DNA from: CAJCIT01 sp963771305
GTDB taxonomy: Bacteria; Acidobacteriota; Terriglobia; Bryobacterales; Bryobacteraceae
Direction: 5' to 3'
NCBI GenBank assembly: GCA_963771305.1
Contig: CAVYTS010000026.1
Coordinates: 186,001-250,000 of the forward strand
DNA: 64,000 nucleotides
In this document: one piece after another, positions 37,372-45,942 of the stretch
How positions within the stretch are numbered: the first letter of the stretch is position 1
How the letters are laid out: every line of letters starts with the position of its first letter
Translations under genes and position numbers: made by a program
Notes under the pieces: model-generated
What the model was told of the DNA's origin: nothing
The model's database searches: none
Seen by the model: the letters and a program-made list of their open reading frames with translations, nothing else

Positions 37372-37703
37372 TTAGCCTCCGGCCTGACAGAGAACGTGTT
37401 TTTCTCAGCGCGGAGGAAGCGGTCATTGCGGGCAACTTTCTTGGTGAGGGAGGAAACGAGGCTTTCGCGATCGACGGTAACGCCGAATTGGGTGTGGATG
37501 CGATCCAGGATGTCGGAGACATGGAGGGGGATGCGGGCTTTCTTGAGTATGTCGAATGCCATGTCAACCTGAGACAGACCTTTGTTAGGGCGTGGTTCGG
37601 CCGGGGCGGTCTCGCCATGGCGGAGACGGCGGACAGCGCGCAGTTGTGCATCCAAAGAGGCTTCAAAGACACTCAGAATGAGGTCTCTGGTTTCATTGTT
37701 CAT
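37368..37703 (-). CDS. Small HARE-HTH-like protein carried in the IS
   Basis: The 111-residue protein has a helical N-terminal half (RDLILSVFEASLDAQLRAVR). The C-terminal half, SQVDMAFDILKKARIPLHVS, DILDRIHTQFGVTVDRESLV and RNDRFLRAEKNTFSV, looks like a HARE-HTH winged helix (A..IL..A..PLH..EI...I), known from RNA polymerase delta, restriction enzymes and ASXL proteins. It precedes and overlaps the transposase gene. Its RBS (AGGAG) lies in the arm of a 9-bp hairpin. It may regulate transposase expression or bind the ends. The role is inferred from position only. Confidence 0.72.
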   Translation of the reverse strand: MNNETRDLILSVFEASLDAQLRAVRRLRHGETAPAEPRPNKGLSQVDMAFDILKKARIPLHVSDILDRIHTQFGVTVDRESLVSSLTKKVARNDRFLRAEKNTFSVRPEAK

Positions 37704-37708
37704 GGTGT

Positions 37709-37731
37709 CTCCTGAGCATGGGGCTCAGGAG
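37709..37731 (-). promoter_or_regulatory. Hairpin covering the ribosome-binding site of the IS operon
   Basis: On the transcribed strand CTCCTGAGC-CCCAT-GCTCAGGAG forms a perfect 9-bp stem with a 5-nt loop. The 3' arm contains AGGAG, 5 nt before ATG 37703, so the folded mRNA would hide the start of the first gene and, by coupling, of the transposase. Similar hairpins protect other IS elements from read-through expression. Confidence 0.7.
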
Positions 37732-37753
37732 GAAGTATGGCATACTTACGTCG

Positions 37754-37782
37754 GTCTGTCTACGTAATATTGATAGACAGAC
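37754..37782. promoter_or_regulatory. 9-bp inverted repeat upstream of the IS operon (operator-like)
   Basis: GTCTGTCTA-N11-TAGACAGAC is a perfect dyad spaced about two helical turns centre to centre, 50-80 bp before the HARE-HTH start. It fits an operator for a dimeric regulator, or transposase binding near the right end. The AT-rich spacer (CGTAATATTGA) could hold a -10 element. Confidence 0.6.
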
Positions 37783-37861
37783 TCATTTAGGTGCAGGTTG
37801 AGCCCCCCAAGAGGCTACGGAAGACCAAAACATTCTCGCTCGAAAATGTAGAAACTCCAGC

Positions 37862-37880
37862 CCTCGGCCTACGGCCGAGG
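37862..37880. repeat. REP-like palindrome at the right end of the IS
   Basis: CCTCGGCCTACGGCCGAGG is the second copy of the core that flanks the left end, in direct orientation and overlapping the last CC of the terminal repeat. Confidence 0.6.
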
Positions 37881-37911
37881 GTCGTTCAGTGCTTTTCTCA
37901 CCGATACCGGT

Positions 37912-38142
37912 TTGATCCTGGTGGGCGTTTGGCCGATGTTCTCGGCCCCGCCCGCACATTTCGGCGGTTCGGACGCGGACTATGCCGCATACGCGATGGC
38001 GCTGGCGGAAAAATTGAGCACGAGCTATTGGCCGCTCCTGGTCGCCGCGCTTCCTTGGTTATCTATTGGCTTCAAGGTGTTTGGTCTGGATGTTGCGGAG
38101 AAGACCGCTGAAGGACTGGAGAAGGCAGCTAAAAAGGACTAA
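37912..38142 (+). CDS. Small hydrophobic protein, possibly a gene tail cut by the IS
   Basis: From TTG 37912 the frame gives 76 residues: LILVGVWPMFSAPPAHFGG, YAMALAEKLSTSYWPLLVAA, LPWLSIGFKVFGLD and a charged end VAEKTAEGLEKAAKKD, with one hydrophobic helix. The frame is open further left, through the palindrome (SAYGRG) into the IS end. The left flank of the IS has SNPSAYGR in the same palindrome frame, so the IS may have split one reading frame. No start codon with an RBS is evident. Function unknown. Confidence 0.4.
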   Translation: MILVGVWPMFSAPPAHFGGSDADYAAYAMALAEKLSTSYWPLLVAALPWLSIGFKVFGLDVAEKTAEGLEKAAKKD

Positions 38143-38361
38143 ATGAGCGCGTTGGCGAAGCCCCCATGAAGAAATGGGGTCAGCGGCACATTTCCCCTGA
38201 CGGTCCTCAGTGGAATCCGGTATTAACTCCATGTGACGTGCCTCCCGGCACGCGCTCGGTCAGAGCGCCAATTGATCCGCGTTCAGTCGCGTTCCTTGCC
38301 GGCCAGCACTTTGGTGTGCCGGACCCCTTCGCGTCTACCATGGAGTTTTGTGCCCGCCTTC

Positions 38362-40284
38362 ATGCCCCATCGCGGCCATCCAGATGATTTGCCTCGCCAC
38401 TCTCTTGTCGGTTGGCTCCTTTCGCACCCCGGCTTATGCTTCGCCGTACTCAGCCTGGGCTGGGTTTTGTCGCTCTACCGGAACGTCCTTGCCGCGCCGT
38501 TTGTCTACGACGACATCAGCCAGATCCGAGACAATTCGGCTCTCGCCTCCTGGTCATCCGCCCTCGTTTATTTCCACTCCTCCATTCCCTTCTCCAATGA
38601 GTACCGGGGCGCAGGGGGAACCTTCTATCGCCCGCTCTTCTGGCTCAGTCTTTCGCTCGACCGTCATCTCTGGGGCCTCAATCCAGCCGGCTTTCACGTC
38701 ACCAATCTCCTGCTGCATTGGTTGAACGGCCTGCTCGGATTCTTTCTTCTGCGACGGCTTAGCGTCTCGCTTTACGTCGCAGCCGCGGCGTCGTTCGTGT
38801 GGCTGGCGCTGCCTATCAACGCCGAGGCGGTTGCCTGGATCTCCGGCCGCTCACTACCGCTCGCCTGCTTTTTTCTTCTGCTGAGTCTTTTGGCCGGCCT
38901 TGTTTATCTGCAATCGCCGAGTCTGTTGCTTCTGCTCGCGTATGCAACGGCTTGCCTGGCTGCACTCCTCTCGCACGAAGCCGGTGTGCTGGCGCTGCCG
39001 CTCATGCTTCTGATCGCCTACTGTCACGATCGCGAGTTCCAGCCCATTTGGACGCCCCTCTGCTGTGCCGGTCTCGTTGCCGGCGTTCTCTATGGCGTAC
39101 TGCGGCAGATCGCGGGCGCCCCTCTCTCGTCCGGCAGACCGCTGCTTCCCTCAATTGGCGCGATCTCGGCGAAGTATCTCTACTGGATGCTTCTGCCTCT
39201 TCACATGAGCGTTGAGCGCTCCACCAGTCTTCCCCCAGCCGAGCCCCTGGTCCTTTTTGCCGCCTCCGGCCTGCTGCTTGTCTTCCTCGTGTCTCTCATT
39301 GCCCTTCGGCGCAAACTGCCTGCTGCAGCCGCTGGTCTCGTTTGGCTGGTCATTGCGTTGTTACCGTTTTGCGGCTTGATCCACCTCTACCAGGGAATGG
39401 CCGAGCGCTACACCTATCTCGCCTCCATGGGTCTGGCTTTCGTTGTGGTGACGTTGGCGTGGCAACTGCGCCCGCGGACCACGCTCTTCGGCCTCGTCGC
39501 CGGGATCGTTTGCTTGTGGGTGATATGGGGTGCGTCGCGTCTCAACGCCCGCGTTCTCGATTGGCGTGATGAAGAGACTCTGTACCGGACTTCGCTCGAA
39601 GCCACGCCCGCCAGCTCAATCCTCCTCTACAACCTGGGTGTTATTGCCGCCGAAGCAGGCCGCTCAGACCAGGCTGCCGCCTATTATCGCCGTGCCCTCG
39701 CGCTCAACCCTCGCTATGCGTCCGCTGCCTTGAACCTCGGTAATCTCCTTCGCAGTCAGGGGCATCTTCCGGAAGCCATCGCGCAGTACCAGGTCGCCAT
39801 CACGTTCGATCCAAGAAGTCCCGATGCATGGATGAATCTCGGCAACGTGTATCTCGAGGTAGGTTCAACCAACAATGCCCGCACCGCCTATCAGCAGGCC
39901 ATTTCGCTGAAACCGAATAATGTCGAGGCATTCATCAATCTGGGTGTGCTCTTCCAGCAAGCTGGCGATTTTGCCGCTGCGAAACAGAACTACGAGCGCG
40001 CCATCGCGATCGATCCATCCCACCCTGCCAGCTACTGTGACCTGGGTGCGCTGCTGCTCCGGCAGGGTGATCGCGAAGCGGCCACTCGCCAGTTTCTGCA
40101 CGCCATCGAAGTCGATCCTATTTATGCGCCGGCCTACTTCGATCTCGGCGTCCTATACGAGCAAACGGGCCACCCTGAACTGGCCGCGCCCATGTACCAG
40201 CGTGCGCTTCAACTGAAGCCCGGTTACGAACACGCCCGCACGAACCTCGAAAAATTACGCAACTCCGGGCTCCCCGCAAAGTAG
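38362..40284 (+). CDS. Multi-spanning membrane protein with TPR tail (TMTC-like)
   Basis: About 640 residues from ATG 38362; the frame upstream lacks protein character. The first about 380 residues carry ten or so membrane helices of glycosyltransferase type C (PMT/TMTC) character. The acidic loop after helix 1 reads AAPFVYDDISQIRDN, the DD motif expected for a polyprenyl-phosphate sugar donor site. The C-terminal about 240 residues hold six to seven TPR repeats (SILLYNLGVIAAEAGRSDQA; AWMNLGNVYLEVGSTNNART). This is the layout of TMTC O-mannosyltransferases. It may glycosylate exported proteins, but no activity is proven for bacterial relatives. Confidence 0.75.
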   Translation: MPHRGHPDDLPRHSLVGWLLSHPGLCFAVLSLGWVLSLYRNVLAAPFVYDDISQIRDNSALASWSSALVYFHSSIPFSNEYRGAGGTFYRPLFWLSLSLDRHLWGLNPAGFHVTNLLLHWLNGLLGFFLLRRLSVSLYVAAAASFVWLALPINAEAVAWISGRSLPLACFFLLLSLLAGLVYLQSPSLLLLLAYATACLAALLSHEAGVLALPLMLLIAYCHDREFQPIWTPLCCAGLVAGVLYGVLRQIAGAPLSSGRPLLPSIGAISAKYLYWMLLPLHMSVERSTSLPPAEPLVLFAASGLLLVFLVSLIALRRKLPAAAAGLVWLVIALLPFCGLIHLYQGMAERYTYLASMGLAFVVVTLAWQLRPRTTLFGLVAGIVCLWVIWGASRLNARVLDWRDEETLYRTSLEATPASSILLYNLGVIAAEAGRSDQAAAYYRRALALNPRYASAALNLGNLLRSQGHLPEAIAQYQVAITFDPRSPDAWMNLGNVYLEVGSTNNARTAYQQAISLKPNNVEAFINLGVLFQQAGDFAAAKQNYERAIAIDPSHPASYCDLGALLLRQGDREAATRQFLHAIEVDPIYAPAYFDLGVLYEQTGHPELAAPMYQRALQLKPGYEHARTNLEKLRNSGLPAK

Positions 40285-40296
40285 GAGAATCATGCC

Positions 40297-40668
40297 ATGA
40301 CCGTCGATGATTTCCGCGGGCTTGCGCTTTCGCTGCCCGACTCCTCTGAGAGCGCCCACATGGGCCATCCCGACTTCCGCATCCATGGAAAGATCTTCTG
40401 CACGCTCGGCTATCCCGACCAGCGCTTTGGGGTGGTCTTGCTGACGCCGGAGAAGCAGCGCGAGTTCATCCTGCTCGCGCCGGAGACGTTCGAGCCGGTG
40501 CCGGGAGGTTGGGGACTGAAGGGGAGTACAAGGGTGGTGCTGGAGAAAGCCGATGAGTCGCTAGTGCTCGACGCTCTGCTAACCGCTTATCGCAAAGTCC
40601 CGGCCAAGAGAGCGCCCAGAAAGTCCGCGCGAGCAAACAAAGTTAACAGCCGGGAAAAGCCGAGATGA
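40297..40668 (+). CDS. MmcQ/YjbR family protein
   Basis: The 123-residue protein has the YjbR/CyaY-like fold sequence: VDDFRGLALSLPDSSESAHM, GHPDFRIHGKIFCTLGYPDQ, VVLLTPEKQREFI and GWGLKGSTRVVLEKADESLV, plus a Lys/Arg-rich tail. The family is a predicted DNA-binding or double-wing fold with no assigned cellular role. It follows the TMTC-like gene by 12 bp with its own AGGAG site, so the two are probably co-transcribed. Confidence 0.82.
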   Translation: MTVDDFRGLALSLPDSSESAHMGHPDFRIHGKIFCTLGYPDQRFGVVLLTPEKQREFILLAPETFEPVPGGWGLKGSTRVVLEKADESLVLDALLTAYRKVPAKRAPRKSARANKVNSREKPR

Positions 40669-40703
40669 CTCTCGGCTCGGCAGGCCTGGCGGCCCGCGCC
40701 ACG

Positions 40704-42293
40704 TTATAAGTCGTTGACTCGCAACACCACGTCTGCTTTCGCCCACGCTGCATCGTATTCGCGCTTAACCCACGCAGCTTCTTCTGTCTTACCTTGGGCC
40801 TTGAGGCTCTCCATCAAACCGAAGAGCATTCGTCCATTTCTTGGCGACCGCTTTACTCCCTCGCGAAAGACCACCTCTGCCTCGGCTGGTTTTCCGGCCC
40901 CCAAGAGCGCGGCGCCCAGCGACTCTCGCACCGGGTAATACCAATCCGGCGGCTCGTCATAGGTAAGCTTGTCCTGTAATTCGACCGCCAGCTGCCAGTG
41001 CTCGCGTGCTTCCTGCGGCGTGGGCGCCAATCGCGCCGCGACGATCTCCTCCGGAATCCGTATGACGTCTGATGCTTTCGTCTGGCCCCATTGTGCATCC
41101 GCCGGCAGAGCCACCGCGACTTTCTGAAGAGCGTCGCGTTCTTGCTGAGCCGCCTGGATGGTGCCCTTGCTGGCAAACGCAAGTGTCCTGGCATAGTGCC
41201 AGCTCGCCAGGCTGATCTTCATTGCGTCAGCGGGCCTTGGTGTCGCCAGGACACGGTCCCAGTCTCCGAATCGCACAGACGCCAGGATCGGTGCGGCCAC
41301 AAAGGCATCTGTCATGTCGGGCATGGCTTTCGCCATGGGCGCCGCTGCGGCCGTCAGCTCGTCCGCCGCACGCAGCGAATCTGCCTTGCGCCCTTGCATT
41401 GAGCGCGCATACAGGATGAAGTGCAGATTGTGAAAGTAATACGGCGAATAGCTATTTCCGTCGATGTTCGCCGCGGCGAAATACTCGCGGTCGACGGCCG
41501 CGGCTCGATCATTGACGCTCGCCGCCAATTCCCAGTCGCCCAATACCAGCCAGATGTGGCCCGGCATGTGCACCATGTGGCCCGCAGCGGGCGTGATGCC
41601 CATCAGCCGCTGGGCGCTGGCAATGGCGCGTTCCGGCGATCGCGAAGACTCCACGGCGTGTATGTACAAATGATTTGCGCCGGGGTGTTGTGGCCATCGC
41701 CGCAGAACTTCTTCCAGCGAGTGTTCGGCTTCCGGGACCCCCTCGGCCGCCACACCATCGTTTGTGTACCAACGCCACCGGACCGGAATCAGCAGGCTGT
41801 CGGCATAAAGCGTCAGTGCATCTAGATCGTCCGGATATTGCTTGACCAGTTCGTGCATGGCATCCGAATACGCCTTGGGACGGTACTCCGGACACCAAGT
41901 GGCGGCGGCTTGCAAGTAGGCCTTTTCCCGAGGCGGTGCTGTCGTGACCTTCATGCCGGCGTCAACCGCCCCGCAGGCGCCTTTCAGATCGTAGGTCGGG
42001 TCGCCATCCATGTTGACGTACGGCCCTTGTGCCAAAGCCATGCCCCAATAAGTCATCGCCGCGGTGGGGTCGAGTTCCGCCGCCTTACGGAATGAGCGCA
42101 GCGCCTCATATCGATTGAAACCGTAGGCCAGCGTCAAGCCTTGGTCGAAATACTTTTGTGCTTCCGGGTTCGTGGTTGTAATGGGGTGAGTCCATGGGCC
42201 CAGTCCTTTATAGAGCCGGACCGGATTCTCCGCGCCGAATGCCAGTGCCGGCAACGCCGCCACGAGAACCAATATTCCTCGAACAAACCTCAT
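40704..42293 (-). CDS. Exported TPR-repeat protein
   Basis: ATG 42293 (AGAAGGTGGG site upstream) gives 529 residues. A signal peptide (MRFVRGILVLVAALPALAFG) is followed by LGPWTHPITTTNPEAQKYFD and QGLTLAYGFNRYEALRSFRK, the opening seen in a family of TPR proteins common in Acidobacteria and Proteobacteria. Further motifs are TYWGMALAQGPYVN, HPGANHLYIHAVESS and HMPGHIWLVLGDW. A final TPR block lies near residues 440-520. The conserved HMPGH and HLYIH segments suggest a metal site or binding surface, but no activity is known. The longer frame upstream of 42293 is not protein-like. Confidence 0.82.
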   Translation of the reverse strand: MRFVRGILVLVAALPALAFGAENPVRLYKGLGPWTHPITTTNPEAQKYFDQGLTLAYGFNRYEALRSFRKAAELDPTAAMTYWGMALAQGPYVNMDGDPTYDLKGACGAVDAGMKVTTAPPREKAYLQAAATWCPEYRPKAYSDAMHELVKQYPDDLDALTLYADSLLIPVRWRWYTNDGVAAEGVPEAEHSLEEVLRRWPQHPGANHLYIHAVESSRSPERAIASAQRLMGITPAAGHMVHMPGHIWLVLGDWELAASVNDRAAAVDREYFAAANIDGNSYSPYYFHNLHFILYARSMQGRKADSLRAADELTAAAAPMAKAMPDMTDAFVAAPILASVRFGDWDRVLATPRPADAMKISLASWHYARTLAFASKGTIQAAQQERDALQKVAVALPADAQWGQTKASDVIRIPEEIVAARLAPTPQEAREHWQLAVELQDKLTYDEPPDWYYPVRESLGAALLGAGKPAEAEVVFREGVKRSPRNGRMLFGLMESLKAQGKTEEAAWVKREYDAAWAKADVVLRVNDL

Positions 42294-42562
42294 CGACCCA
42301 CCTTCTAACCGCTGATTGAAGATGATACTTGGTGAATCGGGCCGGCGCAAGCGCGAGGCTGAAGTTTCCGGGCAAGCGCTCCGTGACCCTCGCGCCTCGG
42401 AAGGTTTTACGAAGGTTGGGACTGTTTGGAATTCCGACCTGAGGCCTGAAAACATTGGCTAACGCGCATTCTCAAAAAAACCGTCTGCCAAAAAACAGCA
42501 AGAATCCAACTACGGAGGCACCCACGCTTGGATTGTGAAGTTTCGTGGCGGACACTGGATTC

Positions 42563-44059
42563 ATGAGGTACCCTCGGCTTTTCAGCGTTAGCTTGTGTGT
42601 CGTCATCTCGGCCGGAGTATGTTGGGCTCAACAGCAGATCGCCGTCGACGCACAAGCTTCAGCGTCGCCCTTCCCTCACGTCTGGGAAACCGCCTTCGGA
42701 TCCGGCCGCGCCATCCTGGCGTTGCGCGAGAGCTACCTCAACGACTTGGTCGCGGTGCAGAAGGTGACTGGTTTCCAATACGTCCGCTTTCACGCTATTC
42801 TTCACGATGAAGTCGGCGTCTACAGCGAGGATGAGCATGGAAATCCGGTCTACAACTTCTCGTATGTCGATGAAATCTACGACGGCCTTCTCGCACGCCA
42901 CGTGCGGCCGCTCGTCGAAATCAGCTTCATGCCGCGCAAGCTCGCCTTCAACCCCGACGCGCTCCACCCCTTCTGGTACAAGCAGAATGTTTCGCCGCCG
43001 AAGAGTATGGAGCGATGGGACGATTTGATCACCCATTTCGCCCGCCACTTGGTCGAACGCTATGGTGTCGAGGAGGTATCGCAATGGTACTTCGAGGTCT
43101 GGAACGAACCAAATATCGATTTCTGGGGCGGCATTCCGCGCGATAAGAGCTACTTCGAACTCTATGCGCACACCGCCCGCGCACTCAAGGCAGTTAGCCC
43201 GCGGCTTCGCGTCGGAGGGCCCGCTACGGCTGCCGCAGCCTGGGTCACCCCGTTCCTCCAATACGTCGGCGAACACCACGTGCCAGTCGATTTCGTTTCA
43301 ACTCATGGCTACGCCGATGACACCGTGGAAGACTTGTTCGGCACGAACGAAGACATTCCCATGGACGACCGGGTGTGCCGCGCCGCCGCCAAAGTGCGCA
43401 GAGAAATTCAAAGCTCCGCTATGCCGACGTTGCCGTTGTTCTGGACGGAGTGGAACGTGCCAGGCATGAATGAGGCCCGCGACACCTCGTACGTTGGGCC
43501 CGCACTCGCCAATACCGTCCGCGAATGCGACGGTCTGGTCGACATTCTCTCGTTCTGGACGTTCTCGGATGTGTTTGAGGAAGGCGGTCCCATTCCGCGC
43601 CCCTTTGAAGGGCACTTCGGTCTGCGCGCCAAAGGTGGAATCAACAAACCCAGCTTCTACGCCTTCGCTTTACTCCACAAGCTAGGAGATCGCCGCCTTG
43701 CGAACGTTGCGCCGAATATCCTCGTTACCCGACGCGCCGATGGATCTCTTGTGCTTGCCGCCTGGAATATGGTGGACCCTGACAAATCGGGCTCGGTTGT
43801 AAGCCTGCGCCTGACGTTTGTTCACGTTCCGGCCAATGCCCCCGCTACGATAAGCACGGTTGATGACGATCATGGAAACGCCCTCGCCGCCTACAAGGCG
43901 CTCGGCAGCCCGCCCTACCCAACCCCGGGGCAGGTACGCAAAATGAATGCCGCCACCGCATTGCCGGCGCCGGTCCAGCTGCACCTCGATGGCAACCACC
44001 TCGACGTCAAGTTACAGGTGAACGCGCTCGCGTTGATCGAAGTCCCGGCCAGGCCGTAA
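42563..44059 (+). CDS. GH39 glycosidase (beta-xylosidase-like), exported
   Basis: From ATG 42563 (498 residues) there is a signal peptide (RLFSVSLCVVISAGVCWA), then a GH39-type barrel. VTGFQYVRFHAILHDEVGVY is followed by the acid/base Glu182 in YFEVWNEPN, and the probable nucleophile Glu296 in LFWTEWNVPG. The C-terminal beta domain has VLAAWNMVDPDKSGSVVSLR. GH39 enzymes remove beta-xylose (or related sugars) with retention. The gene is not in an obvious polysaccharide locus, although a GH127 gene lies 17 kb away. An alternative GTG 42545 is in frame but would put charged residues before the signal peptide. Confidence 0.85.
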   Translation: MRYPRLFSVSLCVVISAGVCWAQQQIAVDAQASASPFPHVWETAFGSGRAILALRESYLNDLVAVQKVTGFQYVRFHAILHDEVGVYSEDEHGNPVYNFSYVDEIYDGLLARHVRPLVEISFMPRKLAFNPDALHPFWYKQNVSPPKSMERWDDLITHFARHLVERYGVEEVSQWYFEVWNEPNIDFWGGIPRDKSYFELYAHTARALKAVSPRLRVGGPATAAAAWVTPFLQYVGEHHVPVDFVSTHGYADDTVEDLFGTNEDIPMDDRVCRAAAKVRREIQSSAMPTLPLFWTEWNVPGMNEARDTSYVGPALANTVRECDGLVDILSFWTFSDVFEEGGPIPRPFEGHFGLRAKGGINKPSFYAFALLHKLGDRRLANVAPNILVTRRADGSLVLAAWNMVDPDKSGSVVSLRLTFVHVPANAPATISTVDDDHGNALAAYKALGSPPYPTPGQVRKMNAATALPAPVQLHLDGNHLDVKLQVNALALIEVPARP

Positions 44060-44087
44060 TCAGGTGGTGTCACCCATGCTTGAATGC

Positions 44088-45199
44088 TCAGTGGCTCTTC
44101 GGCATTTCCAACACGATGCCGAGACTATCAAATAGCGTCCACGTTGCCCGTTGATAGCTGACATACGCTTGTTGATAGCCAACATAGGCAGTCAGCAGGA
44201 AGCTCTCTGCGTTGGCCAGCCTGTTTTGCGAATCGAGCACTTCAAACGCCGTGTTCGATCCCAGTTCATACTTCTTCTGTTCGGCATCCACGTTAAGCTT
44301 CGCGATGTCACGGGCGTGTATCGATACTTCGATAGTCGTTTTGGTGAGTTCGATGTTGCGGATCGCTTGCCGCACGTCCAGAATGACTTGCTGCTGTGTG
44401 CGTCGCTCCTGATACTGGTCTCGCATCCTGTTAAGTTAACCAGCGCATCGCTGAGGGCCGCCTGGCCCAGGCTATTGCGAAGGGGAAGCGTAAACTGGAG
44501 GCCAAATCCATAGCTCGGGTAGGTGTAGGCGAAAGTCTGCTACAGCGCGTCGCCCAAGCCCGTGTTGGCTGTGGTGCTCGGAACGCCCGGTACCGGGACT
44601 GAGTTTCCGCCCAATCCGGTTGAGCCGCCTCCGACAGAAAGATCGAGTCTCGGCAGTAATAGGTTGGGGGCGATACGCGCATTCAGGTCGTCGACGTTGA
44701 TTCGTAGCTGGGCCGCATGCATCTCGGGCCGACTTGCCGTGGCCTTACGTATCGCCTCCTCAAACGGCAGGATGGTCTCCGGCGGCAGCGCGGCCGGGTC
44801 GTCTTCCAGCACAATGTCGGTATCGCGCATCTGTGGCGTTAGGTCAGCGCCAATCAGCCGCCGCAGTCCATCGAGCGCGCCCTGATAGTTGTACCGCGCC
44901 GCAACGAGGTCGCGGCTGCGTTCAGCCATCTGGGTCTGCGATTGGTAGATGTCCAGTCTCCCCAGTGCTCCCAGGTCGAGCGCCTTCTTGTCACGGTCAA
45001 ACGATTTCTGGGCGAGGTTTACGCTTTGCTGTTGTACGCCGATGAAGTCGCGGGCGCGGATGGCGTCCCAATACTGGCCGGCTGCATTCGCCAGGACGTC
45101 GGCAATCTGCGCCGCGCTGGTGTCGGAGGAGATCAGCAGATCCGTACGCGCGATCTCAGGCGGACATGTCCGGCCGCAGACTGGGGGCGGGATTCTCAA
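44088..45199 (-). pseudogene. TolC-family outer-membrane channel, decayed
   Basis: TolC-like helical repeats are evident: AQIADVLANAAGQYWDAIRA, SVNLAQKSFDRDKKALDLGA, GRLDIYQSQTQMAERSRDL and the second repeat DVRQAIRNIELTKTTIEVSI...LGSNTAFEVLDSQNRLANAE. Three lesions are seen. The first about 100 residues are missing, replaced by the end of the adaptor fragment. An in-frame TAG follows TGLGDAL (about 44,540), after which QTFAYTYPSYGFGLQF continues in frame. A frameshift lies near 44,431 before MRDQYQERRTQQQV. Hence the channel is dead even allowing one sequence error. Confidence 0.82.
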
Positions 45200-45705
45200 G
45201 GGCCGCGTAGGCTCGGAAGCTTCGCGTGGGCGGCCACTCCATAATGCTTTGCTCCGTCAGCGGTGAAATGTAAACCAACTTCGCGTTGAAGACGTTTTCC
45301 GGCAATGCATCCACGTGCACCAACACTATGTTGCCCGGCGCGATGCAGCCCCGGTCTGTCTCCTCCACCTTTCTCTCCATTTGGAGGGTCGCCAGATCCG
45401 CGATTTCCGCGATGGCGGCACCTGGGTAAACGTGGTCGCCCACCTTATACGGCTGGGCGTTCATCCAGCCCTGGGTTTGGTTGCTCATGTATGCCACCCG
45501 TTGTGGGACTCTTCGCCTGAAGTAAAGAGAGGCGATGCCTGGTGAGATCGACTTCAGCCTGGGCCTGTTCCCGCAGTCTTTCGAGTGAGGCGATCTTCGC
45601 CTCGTCGGACTTCTTGTGCAGCTCGGTTGCCGATACGCTGATGGCGCTCCTGGGCTGGCCGATCAAGCGCTGCGAGAGCAGAGAGATGGAGCCGGTCGAG
45701 TACAT
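45156..45705 (-). pseudogene. HlyD-type membrane fusion protein, decayed
   Basis: One frame gives HKKSDEAKIASLERLREQAQ and AEVDLTRHRLSLLQAKSPTT (alpha-hairpin and lipoyl part). A one-base change in GGG near 45,495 moves to VAYMSNQTQGWMN, YKVGDHVYPGAAIAEIADLA, TLQMERKVEETDRGCIAPGN and RAYAALENPAPSLRPDMSA. The family continues after LRPDM with a last strand, but here TolC-like sequence follows immediately, so the end of this gene and the start of the channel gene appear deleted together. The N-terminal anchor is also unrecognisable. It belongs with the channel pseudogene as a lost efflux operon. Confidence 0.8.
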
Positions 45706-45942
45706 CCCGGCCGCAACCGGACATCTGCTGCCGGATCTGTCAGCGGCAGTCAGCAGAACGCGGGCACGTGTGCCCTTTGAGTGAGGGTGAACGATCGTCG
45801 ACCGGGAGATGGATACTCGAGTGCGGAACCGCGCGCGTATTCCTTCCGCGGCTTGCTATTCTTAAGCCAAGTCCAAGGCGGGATAACCCACCTTTGAGCA
45901 TCCAGGATGCGTTCGACGGCCCTTTTTTGAGACAGACATTGC

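Larger units (their letters stand above)
35959..37862 (-). mobile_element. 1.9-kb IS4-superfamily-like element with an extra HTH gene
   Basis: Terminal inverted repeats are visible: GGCTGGAGTTTCTACAT at 35959-35975 and its exact complement at 37846-37862, with weaker similarity continuing inward (AATTTCAAGC / TTTTCGAGCG). Inside are two overlapping minus-strand genes, a small HARE-HTH-like protein and a YREK transposase. In front of them lie two perfect inverted repeats (37709-37731 and 37754-37782). Both ends touch the same palindromic sequence outside. All parts are intact, so it may be mobile. Confidence 0.8.
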
